From NCBI RefSeq assembly GCF_900100955.1, contig NZ_FNCC01000003.1, positions 372,001 to 436,000 on the forward strand: a DNA stretch of 64,000 nucleotides. Reading direction: 5' to 3'. Below are positions 7,922-16,785 of the stretch, in pieces (the first letter of the stretch is position 1; each line of letters starts with the position of its first letter). The position numbers and the translations under genes were made by a program. A model generated the notes under the pieces. The model was not told the DNA's origin. It ran no database searches and saw only the letters and a list, made by a program, of their open reading frames with translations. Source of the stretch: Lentzea fradiae (GTDB lineage: Bacteria; Actinomycetota; Actinomycetes; Mycobacteriales; Pseudonocardiaceae).

Positions 7922-8833
7922 TCACCGCAGGAAGGCTTCGACCACCTCGGCCACCCGCAGGCCGCTCGCGAAGTCCGCCAGGTGCGGCGGGTGCTCGCCG
8001 CGCAGCGCCCGCGCGAAGAGCGTGAGCCGCGAGTGGTCCGACCCGGTCTGCTCCAACGGGACCGGCTCCCACGCGCCACCGTCCGACGTGGACAGCGCCG
8101 CCCACTGGCTGAGCCGCAACGACCTCTCGGTACCCCAGACCGTCCACTCGTAGACCTCGGGGCCTGCCAGCCCGGAGAACGCCGACACGTGCACCGGCAC
8201 CCCGCCGCCGCGCAGCAGGCCGCGTGCCGCCACCTCGGCGGCTCCCGGCTCGGGGAAGTCCGACGACACCGACTCGACGGTGAGCGGGCCGAGCAACCGG
8301 TCGGTCAGGTAGACGAAGTGCGACAGGACCTCCCGCACGAACCCGCCCTGCTCGGACCGCGCGAGCCAGGTCGCGCCCTCCTGGAACGCCCTGGGCCAGC
8401 GCGGGAACTGCAGCCGGATCTCCACACCCCGCAGCGCGCCCAGTTCGGGCAGCCGGCGTTCGACCTCGATGGTGCCGGCCATGTCCGACAGCGCGAAGTT
8501 GACGGCGCTGGTCCGTCCTTCCGCGGCTTCGGCCATCGCGCGCGCCTCGCCGAGGTCGACGGCGAGCGGCTTCTCGCAGAACACCGCCTTGCCCGCGGCG
8601 AACGCCTCCAGCACGAGCCCGGCGTGCGTGGCGGGCGGGGTCGACACGTACACCGCGTCCACTTCGGACAGCACCTCGGCGAGCGAGGTGACGACGGGGA
8701 CGTCGAGCGCGCGTGGCGCGACGTCGACGCCCGCGACGACGGTGTAGTCGGGATGTGCCCGCGCCGCCGTCAGCATCCGGGTGCCCATGGCGCCCAGGCC
8801 GACGACGGCGAGGCGGATCGGTTCGGCGGTCAT
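7922..8833 (-). CDS. Gfo/Idh/MocA family oxidoreductase
   Basis: This 303-residue NAD(P)-dependent oxidoreductase has an N-terminal Rossmann fold (RLAVVGLGAMGTRML, residues 7-21), the STPPATHA segment and the hallmark EKPL catalytic motif (FCEKPLAVD near residue 95), followed by the mixed alpha/beta substrate domain (SHFVYLTDRLLGP). Family members oxidise or reduce sugars, inositols and related polyols. Nothing nearby fixes the substrate. The gene sits four bases after the ABC permease stop, so it may be co-transcribed with the exporter. Confidence 0.88.
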   Translation of the reverse strand: MTAEPIRLAVVGLGAMGTRMLTAARAHPDYTVVAGVDVAPRALDVPVVTSLAEVLSEVDAVYVSTPPATHAGLVLEAFAAGKAVFCEKPLAVDLGEARAMAEAAEGRTSAVNFALSDMAGTIEVERRLPELGALRGVEIRLQFPRWPRAFQEGATWLARSEQGGFVREVLSHFVYLTDRLLGPLTVESVSSDFPEPGAAEVAARGLLRGGGVPVHVSAFSGLAGPEVYEWTVWGTERSLRLSQWAALSTSDGGAWEPVPLEQTGSDHSRLTLFARALRGEHPPHLADFASGLRVAEVVEAFLR

Positions 8834-8837
8834 GCGC

Positions 8838-9905
8838 CTATTCTGCCGGTGCCCACGCCTTCGACAGCTTCACCCTGCCGCCGGTCTGCAGCAGCGAGCC
8901 GGTGTAGAGGCGGGACGCGACGAGCAGGATCACCGCGACGGTCGCCGCGAGGATGCCCAGCGACACCAGCGCTTCCCACGCCTGTGCCTGCTGTGCGAAC
9001 ATCCGCACCGGCATCGCGATCCCGGCCGTGAACGGCACGTACGACATCACGGCGAGCACCGCGGGGTTCTCGAAGAAGATCTGCACCGCGAAGTACGGGC
9101 CCATCACCGCGAGCATCACCAGGCCCATCGTGGAGCCGAGGTCCTCCTGGCGGCTGACCAGCGCACCGGCGACCGCCCACATCGACGAGACGAGCACGAA
9201 CCCGAACATCAGGAACGGCACGAACCAGCCCAGCGCGGGCACCACCACCGCCAGCAGCTCGGAGAGCCCGGCGACGCGCAGCGCGATGGGCGCGACGAGC
9301 GCGAGCACCACCACCTGGGCGAGCGTGAGGATCACGTGCCCGAGGATCTTGCCCGCCAGCAGCGCCCGCACCGGCACCGTCGACACGAGGATCTCGACGA
9401 TCCGCGTCTGCTTCTCGGTCACGGTGCTCTGCGCGATGGCCGCGCCGCCCATGCCGAACATCAGGAACACCAGGCCGAACACGATCACGGTGACGGACCG
9501 CTGCGCGGAGCTCACCTCGGACGGTTCGAGCAGCTCGACCGGTGGCGCGTCGACGAGCTGGCTGATCACGCCGCTGGGCGGGTCGTTCAGCGCGACGACC
9601 TTGACCCCGGCGCCGTCCGGCACGATCGCCGCCTCGACGTCGTCGGAGCGGACCAGCTCGGTGGCCTCCTCGACGGTCGCGACCTCGCGCACGTCGAGCG
9701 GTTTGCCCTCGACGACGCGGGAGGCCGAGCCGACCACGGCGACCTTCGGGTCGTCGCCGCCGAACGCCGTCGGCAGCACGGTGAGCGCGAACAGGCCCGC
9801 GATCGTGACGATGAACCCGATCCAGAAGCCCTTCGTGGTGAGGAAGGTCCTCATCTCGCGTTCGGCGACCAGCCAGGTCGCCTGGGCGAACGACGTCCGT
9901 GCCAT
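8838..9905 (-). CDS. ABC-2 type (NatB-like) export permease
   Basis: This 355-residue membrane protein starts with a cytoplasmic helix (VAEREMRTFLTTKGFW) and a first TM segment, followed by a large extracytoplasmic loop (about residues 50-175) with PTAFGGDDPKVAVVG. A cluster of about five TM segments with SEKQTRIVEILVSTVP-like VTEKQTRIVEILVST completes it. This is the NatB/ABC2_membrane_3 layout for sodium, drug or peptide export. Its ATP-binding partner ends one base upstream at 9907, so the two form a tight pair. Confidence 0.88.
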   Translation of the reverse strand: MARTSFAQATWLVAEREMRTFLTTKGFWIGFIVTIAGLFALTVLPTAFGGDDPKVAVVGSASRVVEGKPLDVREVATVEEATELVRSDDVEAAIVPDGAGVKVVALNDPPSGVISQLVDAPPVELLEPSEVSSAQRSVTVIVFGLVFLMFGMGGAAIAQSTVTEKQTRIVEILVSTVPVRALLAGKILGHVILTLAQVVVLALVAPIALRVAGLSELLAVVVPALGWFVPFLMFGFVLVSSMWAVAGALVSRQEDLGSTMGLVMLAVMGPYFAVQIFFENPAVLAVMSYVPFTAGIAMPVRMFAQQAQAWEALVSLGILAATVAVILLVASRLYTGSLLQTGGRVKLSKAWAPAE

Positions 9906-9906
9906 G

Positions 9907-10776
9907 TCAGATCACTTCCTTGAAGATCTCGTCGAGCGTCGGCACGACCGGGGTGAACGAACGGACCTCGCCGCGGTCCACTGCGGCCTTGAGCACCTGC
10001 TGCGGCACGGACTCGAACACGGCGCGCGGCCCGTCGAGCTCCACGAGCGTCACGCCGGGCACGTCGCGGACCCAGCCCGCGTCCTCCTCGACGACGATCT
10101 CGTAGCGTTCGCCCGCGCGGCTGCGGCGCAGGTGGTCGCGGGAGCCCTTCGCGGCGATCCGTCCCTTCGAGATGATCACGACGTCGTCGCAGAGCCGTTC
10201 CACGATCGCCAGCTGGTGGCTGGAGAACAGCACGGGCACGCCGTTGGCCGCCCGCTTGCGCAGCACGTCGAGGACCGTCTCGACGGCGATCGGGTCGAGG
10301 CCGGAGAACGGCTCGTCGAGCACGAGCACGTCCGGTTCGTGCACCAGCGCGGCGGCGATCTGCACGCGCTGCTGGTTGCCGAGCGACAGCTCCTCCAGCC
10401 GGTCACCGGCGCGGTCGCCGAGCTCCAGGTCGGCGAGCAGCGCGTCGGTGCTGGCCTCGGCGGTCGCCCTGTCGAGCCCGTGCAGGCGGCCGAGCCAGGC
10501 GATCTGGTCGCGCACCTTCATCTTCGGGTAGAGCCCGCGTTCCTCCGGCATGTAGCCGAAGTCCGGCCGGTGCTGCGGCCCGATCTCGGTCCCCTGCCAG
10601 CTCACCGTGCCCCCGTGCGCGGCGAGCACGCCCAGCACGATCCGCATCGTGGTGGTCTTGCCGGAACCGTTGGCGCCGAGGAACCCCGTCATCCTGCCGG
10701 GCTTGACATCGAAGCTGATGTCCTCGAGCACCCGGTGGTCGCCGAAGCTCCGGCTGATCCCCCTCACAGTCAACAT
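9907..10776 (-). CDS. ABC transporter ATP-binding protein (NatA-like)
   Basis: About 289 residues. It has Walker A GANGSGKTT, Q-loop region YMPEERGLYPKM, signature ELSLGNQQRVQIAAAL, Walker B DVLVLDEPFSGLDP and the switch His in FSSHQLAIVE. A C-terminal regulatory tail ends LDEIFKEVI, as in DrrA/NatA-type exporters. I place the start at ATG 10776 (MLTVRGISRSFGD) because the family begins there; a TTG 27 bases upstream would add nine residues, and no clear ribosome site separates the two. It pairs with the permease immediately downstream. Confidence 0.9.
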   Translation of the reverse strand: MLTVRGISRSFGDHRVLEDISFDVKPGRMTGFLGANGSGKTTTMRIVLGVLAAHGGTVSWQGTEIGPQHRPDFGYMPEERGLYPKMKVRDQIAWLGRLHGLDRATAEASTDALLADLELGDRAGDRLEELSLGNQQRVQIAAALVHEPDVLVLDEPFSGLDPIAVETVLDVLRKRAANGVPVLFSSHQLAIVERLCDDVVIISKGRIAAKGSRDHLRRSRAGERYEIVVEEDAGWVRDVPGVTLVELDGPRAVFESVPQQVLKAAVDRGEVRSFTPVVPTLDEIFKEVI

Positions 10777-10847
10777 GGGAGAAAGGTATGCGGCTCCGGC
10801 CAAGATCGCGTCCGTCGCGCGGCATCATCCTCGCGGAGGACCCCGGG

Positions 10848-11936
10848 TCACTTGCGGGAGCGCCAGCTGACCTTCGACGAACCCGTCTCCGGCGGGTCCT
10901 TCACGACGACCCGCACCGGTTTGCCGAGGAAGCCGGCGAACCGCGCGACGTGGCCCGCCAGCGCGTCGGTGTCGAAGCCCGGCAGTGGCCGCAGCTCCAC
11001 GTCGACGGAGGTCTTCTTCATGACCCGCCGCCACAGTCCCGCGACCTGTCCGTCCTCGACGATCGTGGCGTGGAACATCCCGTTGTAGGTGGAGATCGGG
11101 ATCTCCGGGTAGCGGGTGAAGAACGCGCCGCGGTCCTTGTAGCCGATCAGCAGCTCGTCGTACGCGGGGAGGAGGAACGCGCCGGAGGCGGGTTCGAGGC
11201 CGGGCGGCAGCCAGTACTCCTTGCCGTCGAGCTCCTCGCGCACGAGCGACGCCTTGACCGGGTCGAGCCCGCGGGCCGCCTCCCGCACGCCGATGCCGCA
11301 CCAGTTGGCGAAGTCGGCGAGCGTCGCCGGGCCGTGGCTGCCGAAGAACCGCGACGCCAGCAGCGCCAGCGCCTCGTCGCCCTCGATCTCGCGCTGCCGG
11401 GGCGCCCACTCGTCCAGCAGCACGAACGTCTGCTCCTTGCCGCGCGGCGGTCCCGGCACGACGAGGCCCTCCTGGGCGAGGTGGATGAACGTGAAGTAGC
11501 TCTGCTGCCGGTCGTCCGGGATGCCCACGCCCGCCATCAGGTCGATCATCTCGCGCCGGGTGAGGCAGCCGCCGCCGGTCAGCGCCTCGACGAACGTCTT
11601 GCGCGCCAACGACATCAGCTCGGGCGTCATGTGGTGGTACTGCCACGCCCTCGGTGTCAGGCGGGCCAGGTCGCGGGCGCCGAAGAGGCCGAGCATCCAC
11701 CGGACGTCCTCGGCGGGCACGTAGTGGATGGTGCCGCGCATGAGCCACGTGCGGACCACGCGGCCCGTCCGCAACGCCTCCTCGACGTCCGCGATGCGCG
11801 CGGAGGCGGTGCGCAGGCCCAGCGCCCACAACGACTGGCCGTAGTCCTGCCCCTGCACCGCCCCCAGTGACCGGACGACGTCCTCCGCCGACCCGAGCCG
11901 CCCGATGTTGCCGAGCCGCAGCGCCGCGATGTCCAT
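10848..11936 (-). CDS. Winged-helix AlkZ-like DNA glycosylase family protein
   Basis: This 362-residue protein belongs to the HTH_42/AlkZ superfamily. The N-terminal region contains AVQGQDYGQSLWALGLR, where QGQ matches the QxQ catalytic motif of AlkZ-type glycosylases. It is followed by RTWLMRGTIHYV, which carries the conserved WxMRGT-H element, and TYNGMFHATIVEDGQVAGLWRR near the end. AlkZ of Streptomyces unhooks interstrand crosslinks made by azinomycin; related YcaQ acts on nitrogen-mustard lesions. Most homologues are housekeeping or uncharacterised, so resistance to a crosslinker is possible but unproved. The gene is not clearly linked to its neighbours. Confidence 0.8.
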   Translation of the reverse strand: MDIAALRLGNIGRLGSAEDVVRSLGAVQGQDYGQSLWALGLRTASARIADVEEALRTGRVVRTWLMRGTIHYVPAEDVRWMLGLFGARDLARLTPRAWQYHHMTPELMSLARKTFVEALTGGGCLTRREMIDLMAGVGIPDDRQQSYFTFIHLAQEGLVVPGPPRGKEQTFVLLDEWAPRQREIEGDEALALLASRFFGSHGPATLADFANWCGIGVREAARGLDPVKASLVREELDGKEYWLPPGLEPASGAFLLPAYDELLIGYKDRGAFFTRYPEIPISTYNGMFHATIVEDGQVAGLWRRVMKKTSVDVELRPLPGFDTDALAGHVARFAGFLGKPVRVVVKDPPETGSSKVSWRSRK

Positions 11937-12007
11937 CGGCCCAGTCTCACCGGTCCCGCTCCAGTCCCGCTCAAGCGGCGGCGCCCCTCAAGCGGTCCGG
12001 GCGCCCC

Positions 12008-13177
12008 TCAAGCCGGCCAGCGGCCCGTGTACCCCTCCGCCAGGTACCGCGACCCCGACTCCGACGCGACGACGGACGCCAGCTCGCCGAGCTGGCGCCG
12101 CACGTCGAAGTCCGTTGCGCCGGGCAGCGTGTGCAGCATGGTCGTCATCCAGTAGGAGAAGTGCTGCGCCTTCCAGACCCGGTCCAGCGCCCGCGGCCCG
12201 TACTCGTCCAGCGCCGCGGGGTCGTTGCGCCGCAGGGCCCGCTCGATCAGCTCGCTGAGCACCCGCACGTCGGCGAGCGCCAGGTTGAGCCCCTTGGCAC
12301 CGGTCGGCGGCACGGTGTGGGCGGCGTCGCCCGCGAGCAGGAGGCTGCCGTGCCGCATGGGTTCCGCGACGAACGACCGGAACCGCAGCACCGTCTTCTC
12401 GGTGACGGGCCCCTCCTTGAGCGTGAACCCGTCCGGCCCGGCCACCCGTGCCTGCAGCTCCTCCCAGATCCGGTCGTCGGTCCACTCGGAGGGGTCGGTC
12501 TCCGGGTCGCACTGGAAGTACATCCGCTGGTGGGTGTCGGTGCGCTGGCTGATGAGCGCGAACCCGCGCGGCGAATGCGCGTAGACCAGCTCGGGCGCGC
12601 TGCGCGGCGCCTCGGTGATGATGCCGAACCAGGCGAACGGGTACTCGCGCGACCGGTGCGTGCGCACGGACTCGGGCACCTCGTTGCGGCAGACCGACCG
12701 GGACCCGTCCGCCCCGACGAGCAGGTCGCACCGCACCTCCTGCGGCCTGCCGTCGCTGTCGACGAACCGCATCGAGGGCGTGGTGACGTCGACCTCCGTC
12801 CCGCTCACCCCGAACCGGACGTCACCGTGGTCGCGTTCCCGCGCGTTCGCGAGGTCCACGAACACGGCGGTCTGCGGATACAGCCACACCGACTCGCCGA
12901 CCAGCTTCCGGAAGTCGACCCGGTGGCTCTCCCCGCCGAACCGCAGGTCGATGCCCTCGTGCGGATGCCCGTCCCGCAACACCCGGTCGGACACCCCCGT
13001 GTCGACGAGCAGCCGAGCGCTGTCCGCCTCCAGAATGCCCGCGCGGACCGTGTTCTCGATCTCCTCACGAGTCCGGTTGTCGATCACGACGCTGTCGATC
13101 CCGCTGCGGGACAACAGATGTGACAGCATCAGCCCGGCGGGCCCCGCCCCGATGATCCCGACCTGCGTCCGGTTCAC
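12008..13177 (-). CDS. pobA: 4-hydroxybenzoate 3-monooxygenase
   Basis: This 389-residue FAD monooxygenase hydroxylates 4-hydroxybenzoate to protocatechuate. It begins TQVGIIGAGPAGLMLSHLL (GxGxxG FAD motif), has the RAGILEADSARLL segment typical of PobA (RAGVLE), DLLVGADGSRS (DG motif) and LAGDAAHTVPPTGAKGLNLA (GD motif with the PobA-specific PPTGAKGLN). The GTG start at 13177 overlaps the pcaC stop by four bases, so pobA is the last gene of the pca operon and feeds its product straight into the protocatechuate branch. Confidence 0.95.
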   Translation of the reverse strand: MNRTQVGIIGAGPAGLMLSHLLSRSGIDSVVIDNRTREEIENTVRAGILEADSARLLVDTGVSDRVLRDGHPHEGIDLRFGGESHRVDFRKLVGESVWLYPQTAVFVDLANARERDHGDVRFGVSGTEVDVTTPSMRFVDSDGRPQEVRCDLLVGADGSRSVCRNEVPESVRTHRSREYPFAWFGIITEAPRSAPELVYAHSPRGFALISQRTDTHQRMYFQCDPETDPSEWTDDRIWEELQARVAGPDGFTLKEGPVTEKTVLRFRSFVAEPMRHGSLLLAGDAAHTVPPTGAKGLNLALADVRVLSELIERALRRNDPAALDEYGPRALDRVWKAQHFSYWMTTMLHTLPGATDFDVRRQLGELASVVASESGSRYLAEGYTGRWPA

Positions 13178-13530
13178 CGCTCCTCCAAGACTTCCCGCGC
13201 CACCGCGAACGCGTGGTTGGCGGCCGGCACGCCGCAGTAGATCGCGCTCTGCAACAGCACCTCGCCGATCTCGTCCTTCGTCAACCCGTTGCGCAACGCC
13301 GCGGCCACATGCATCCGCAGCTCCTCCCAATGCCCGAGCGCGATCAACGCCGTCAACGTCATCGCGCTACGCATCCGCCGATCAAGCCCCGGCCGCGTCC
13401 ACACCTCACCCCACGCATAGCGGGTGATGAACTCCTGGAAGTCCTCCGTGAACGCATCCGGCGCCACCCGGTCGACGTGCGCGTCCCCCAGCACCTCACG
13501 CCGCACCTTCATGCCGTCCTCGTAGGACAC
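13174..13530 (-). CDS. pcaC: 4-carboxymuconolactone decarboxylase
   Basis: This 118-residue protein is typical of single-domain PcaC, which decarboxylates 4-carboxymuconolactone to 3-oxoadipate enol-lactone. It has MKVRREVLGDAHVDR, the FQEFITRYAWGEVWTRPGLD block, LTALIALGHWEELRMHVAAALRNG and EIGEVLLQSAIYCGVPAANHAF (the CMD family E...C..H pattern with a Cys near the CGVPAAN). Start GTG at 13530 lies inside the 3' end of pcaD (22-base overlap). PcaC and PcaD are separate here, unlike the PcaL fusions of many actinomycetes. Confidence 0.93.
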   Translation of the reverse strand: MSYEDGMKVRREVLGDAHVDRVAPDAFTEDFQEFITRYAWGEVWTRPGLDRRMRSAMTLTALIALGHWEELRMHVAAALRNGLTKDEIGEVLLQSAIYCGVPAANHAFAVAREVLEER

Positions 13531-14243
13531 CGCATCTCCTCCACCATCTCGGCCACCACTTCCGGAACCTCCGCGGGTGGCAGATGCCCGCACCCGCGGA
13601 GCTTCCGATCCGCCCCGTCCGGCGACACCACGACGTCGTGCTCCCCGACCACCACGTGCACCGGCCGGACGGCTTCTCCCGCCTCGAAGGCGGCCAGCGC
13701 TTCGCAGGCCAGCGCGTACGACTCCCGGTCGGTGTCCGCCAACGCCCTCAGCAGCCCGCCCGCCGTGTCCGGCTCCCGGGTGGTGAAGCCGGGCGCGAAC
13801 CACCTCTGGGCCGAGCCTTCGACCATCACCGGTGTCCCTGCCCTGCGCACCAGTGCGGCCCGCTCATGCCAGTTGTCCGGCGTGCCGATTCGCTTTGCCG
13901 CCCCTATGGCGATGATGGTGCCGAACCTTGTTTCCCTGCTCGCCAGCTCCAGTCCGACCGCGCCGCTGAACGAGACTCCCGCGTAGGTCACCGGTCTGTT
14001 GTCGGCCAGGGCGGTTGTGCGGGCTTCTACCTCGTCGGCGATGTCCCGCACCGTGAAGGGGGTGGTGGTTGGCGGGCTGGCGCCGTGCCCCGGGAGGTCC
14101 CAGGCGATCACCTCGCCTGTCAGGTGGGTGGCGCATTGTCGCCACAGTTTGACGGCCGACGTGCCCAGGGACGGGCCGACGATCGTCAGCCGATCGGAGG
14201 ACTCGGTGCCTGTCAGGCGCGTGAAGGCCAGTTCAACGGCCAT
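13509..14243 (-). CDS. pcaD: 3-oxoadipate enol-lactonase
   Basis: This 244-residue alpha/beta hydrolase has the PcaD layout: IVGPSLGTSAVKLW oxyanion region, AWDLPGHGASPP, nucleophile elbow AGVSFSGAVGLELA (Ser in GVSFSG), acid VVGEHDVVV and His GCGHLPPAEVP. It opens the enol-lactone to 3-oxoadipate. It overlaps pcaB by 11 bases upstream and pcaC by 22 bases downstream, so it is translated within the same operon. The elbow differs slightly from the usual GxSMGG. Confidence 0.9.
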   Translation of the reverse strand: MAVELAFTRLTGTESSDRLTIVGPSLGTSAVKLWRQCATHLTGEVIAWDLPGHGASPPTTTPFTVRDIADEVEARTTALADNRPVTYAGVSFSGAVGLELASRETRFGTIIAIGAAKRIGTPDNWHERAALVRRAGTPVMVEGSAQRWFAPGFTTREPDTAGGLLRALADTDRESYALACEALAAFEAGEAVRPVHVVVGEHDVVVSPDGADRKLRGCGHLPPAEVPEVVAEMVEEMRCPTRTA

Positions 14244-15522
14244 TTTTGTCAGACCCCCTTGGGATCATGGGAGTGGGGGCTTCGCGCTCCCCCCGGAGGG
14301 GGGCCAGTCGGGATCGATTCCGATGGAGGGCGGCGTCGATGAACGCGTCGGTGGCGCCGAGGTAGGAGGTCAGGGCTGCTCGCTCGCCGGTGCAGGCCGC
14401 CTCCGGTGTCTCGCTGGTGGCGCTGGGAGTGGAGGTCACCTCCGCGCCCCCACCAGCGGCGCCAGAGCCAGAAGCCGCCCCGGCGCTCCCGTCCCGTTCC
14501 GCCAGCAGCTCCCCCGCCGCCTCCACAGCCCGCCGCTCCATCACCCCGGCGTGCACCTCCAGCCCTTCCACCAGCTCCGCCCCCTGAGCAGCCGCCACCG
14601 CCGTCAGCTCCAGCAGCCCCCGAAGCGCCGGCCACTCGGCGTGCCAAGCCCCGTCCGGTCGCTCGTCGCGGGCACGCGAAGCGCAGAGGTGCAGCTGCGC
14701 CCCCAGCTGCGGCGCCTGCAACGCGGCACTGTTCACCAGCACCGACAACACCGGGTTCCGCTTCTGCGGCATGGTCGAGGACCCGCCCCGCCCGGCCACC
14801 GCACCCTCGGACAGCTCACCGATCTCGGGACGCCCCAACGTCAACACGTCCCCGGCGATCACGCCGAGCGCGTCGCACACCTCCACCAACGCGTCACCAA
14901 GACGCGTCACGGGCGTGCGTTGCGTGTGCCAGGGCAGTCCGGGCCAAGACAACCCCAAGAACGAAGCGAACGAAGCAGCACCGGCAAGCGGGTCCACCAC
15001 AGCAGTAGCACGGGACAACGTCCCAGCCGCCCCACCGCACTGCACAGGGAAAGACAGCGCGGATAACGCGGACAACGCGTCGAGCACGCCGACAAGCCAC
15101 CGGGCGGCTTTGAGGCCGAACGTGATCGGCACAGCGAACTGGGTGAGCGTCCGGCCCGCCATCAAGCTGGACCGGTGTTCCTCGGCCAAAGCCGCCAAGC
15201 GGGTGGCGACGCGGTCCAGATCAGCCGACACGCGCCGGACCACGTCGCGGGACAGCAGCATCAGTGCCGTGTCGAGGACGTCCTGGCTCGTCAGTCCGGT
15301 GTGGACGGGGACGGAGACCTGGGCGCGGAGCGCTTTCACCAGTGCCGGCACGGGGTTTCCCGCTGCCTCGACGTCGACGGGGTCCAGTGACGGCACGGAC
15401 ACGGAGATCGTCGAACCGAGGACGCGGGCCCACGCCACCTCGACGTCCACCAGTGCGCGCAGCAGTGCCTCGTCGTCGGCCAGGCCGGCGGCTCGGTGGG
15501 AACCGGGGTGCAGCACCGTCAC
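14233..15522 (-). CDS. pcaB: 3-carboxy-cis,cis-muconate cycloisomerase
   Basis: This 429-residue fumarase/aspartase superfamily enzyme cyclises carboxymuconate to 4-carboxymuconolactone. The superfamily signature GSSTMPQKRNPV is intact, and the catalytic-region TGLTSQDVLDTALML is present. A Gly/Ala/Ser/Thr-rich low-complexity insert (about residues 344-376) splits the C-terminal helical domain before the closing TSYLGATDAFIDAAL segment and is unusual for PcaB; it is probably a surface loop. The start overlaps the pcaG stop by four bases. Confidence 0.92.
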   Translation of the reverse strand: MTVLHPGSHRAAGLADDEALLRALVDVEVAWARVLGSTISVSVPSLDPVDVEAAGNPVPALVKALRAQVSVPVHTGLTSQDVLDTALMLLSRDVVRRVSADLDRVATRLAALAEEHRSSLMAGRTLTQFAVPITFGLKAARWLVGVLDALSALSALSFPVQCGGAAGTLSRATAVVDPLAGAASFASFLGLSWPGLPWHTQRTPVTRLGDALVEVCDALGVIAGDVLTLGRPEIGELSEGAVAGRGGSSTMPQKRNPVLSVLVNSAALQAPQLGAQLHLCASRARDERPDGAWHAEWPALRGLLELTAVAAAQGAELVEGLEVHAGVMERRAVEAAGELLAERDGSAGAASGSGAAGGGAEVTSTPSATSETPEAACTGERAALTSYLGATDAFIDAALHRNRSRLAPLRGEREAPTPMIPRGSDKNGR

Positions 15523-16013
15523 GTCCTCGGGTAGCGGAGGAACGCCGTCTGGGACGGGCCTTGCAGGTGGATGTCGAAGCGGAGCCTGCCGTCGTCCTCG
15601 CGCACGGCCTCGAGGCCGTCCAGGGCGTCGGCGGCTCCTGGCAGGTAGATGCGGGTGAACAGGCGGTCGAGCAGGCCGCGGGCGAAGATCGTCACGGCGA
15701 AGAACGGCAGGCCAGGCTCGATCGTGCTGAACCAGTAGTGGCCGGCGGCGTCGGTGCAGCTGCGGCCCCAGCCGGTGAAGGCCGCGCCGCGGCGTCGCAG
15801 CGAGCCGGTCTCGCGGGGCACCGTGCCGGCGGCGTCGGACTGGCGGATCTCGATCATGGCGTCGGGCACCGGGTCTCCGGCGCCGTCGCGGACGTGGCCG
15901 TGCAGCACCACGGAACCGGCCGAGCCGAACGGCACCAGCTCGGCGTCGCCGGGGTAGGCGAGCGCGTGGTGGAAGAACGGGCCGACGGTCTGCCCGGGGG
16001 TGGTGTCAGTCAT
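15519..16013 (-). CDS. pcaG: Protocatechuate 3,4-dioxygenase alpha subunit
   Basis: This 164-residue intradiol dioxygenase alpha chain begins TTPGQTVGPFFHHAL, the usual PcaG start (SQTVGPFF). It carries the intradiol core with GDPVPDAMIEIRQSD, TDAAGHYWFSTIEPG and FAVTIFARGLLDRLFTRIYL. The alpha chain lacks the iron ligands and assembles with the beta chain PcaH, whose gene ends eight bases inside this one. The pair cleaves protocatechuate to 3-carboxymuconate. Confidence 0.95.
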   Translation of the reverse strand: MTDTTPGQTVGPFFHHALAYPGDAELVPFGSAGSVVLHGHVRDGAGDPVPDAMIEIRQSDAAGTVPRETGSLRRRGAAFTGWGRSCTDAAGHYWFSTIEPGLPFFAVTIFARGLLDRLFTRIYLPGAADALDGLEAVREDDGRLRFDIHLQGPSQTAFLRYPRT

Positions 16014-16743
16014 CGGACGGCTCCAGGTGGGTGGCGTGGCTTCCGGTCAGCACGATGTCCCACCGGTAGCCGAGCAGCCACTCGTGTTCGGAGCTGTCGT
16101 GGTCGTAGGAGGCGACGAGGCGGGCGAGTGCCGCGGGGTCGGTGATCGACTGGGCGATGGGGTCCAGTGCCAGCAGCTGGTCGCCGGGGAAGTACATCTG
16201 CGTGATCAGGCGCTGGGTGAAGTCCGTGCCGAACAGCGAGAAGTGGATGTGCGCGGGCCGCCACGCGTTGTGGTGGTTGCGCCACGGGTAGGGGCCCGGC
16301 CTGATCGTGGTGAACGAGTAGTGGCCGTCGTCGTCGGTCAGGCAGCGGCCGACGCCGGTGAAGTTCGGGTCGAGCGGCGCCGGGTGCTGGTCGCGCTGGT
16401 GGGAGTAGCGGCCGGAGGCGTTGGCCTGCCAGATCTCCACGAGCTGGCGACGCACCGGGCGTCCGTCGCCGTCGAGGACGCGGCCGTGGACGCGGATGCG
16501 TTCGCCGACCGGGTCGCCGCCGCGCTGGACGGTCAGGTCCGCCTCGACCGGGTCCACGTCGGAGTGCCCGAACACGGGGGCCACCAGCTCGGCGCCCTCC
16601 GGGTCGACGAGCTGGAGCTCCTTGGTCGGATGGCGCAACGCCGTGCTGCGGTAGGGGGCGAAGTCCAGCAGCGGTGCCCGCCCCGGTGACTCGGCTTGGA
16701 TCTTCGCGATCTCGTCGCTGATCTCGTGCTGGCTGCTCGTCAC
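16006..16743 (-). CDS. pcaH: Protocatechuate 3,4-dioxygenase beta subunit
   Basis: About 245 residues. This is the iron-binding chain: the Tyr/His ligands lie in GHYSFTTIRPGPYPW and AWRPAHIHFSLFG, and GERIRVHGRVLDGDGRPV begins the intradiol domain. The N-terminal 60 residues (APYRSTALRHPTKELQLVDPE) are the usual PcaH extension. I set the start at GTG 16743; the frame stays open to 17010 but the extra residues look unlike PcaH. It is the first gene of the leftward pcaHGBDC-pobA operon, and a palindromic site lies about 45-65 bases upstream. Confidence 0.94.
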   Translation of the reverse strand: MTSSQHEISDEIAKIQAESPGRAPLLDFAPYRSTALRHPTKELQLVDPEGAELVAPVFGHSDVDPVEADLTVQRGGDPVGERIRVHGRVLDGDGRPVRRQLVEIWQANASGRYSHQRDQHPAPLDPNFTGVGRCLTDDDGHYSFTTIRPGPYPWRNHHNAWRPAHIHFSLFGTDFTQRLITQMYFPGDQLLALDPIAQSITDPAALARLVASYDHDSSEHEWLLGYRWDIVLTGSHATHLEPSDD

Positions 16744-16785
16744 GCGACCGGACGTTAGGGACGTGATCACCCCGCCGTCGACAGA

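Noticed and set aside
10777..10803. TTG at 10803 as start of the NatA-like ATPase
   Set aside because: Adds nine residues absent from the family start MLTVRGI; no better ribosome site.
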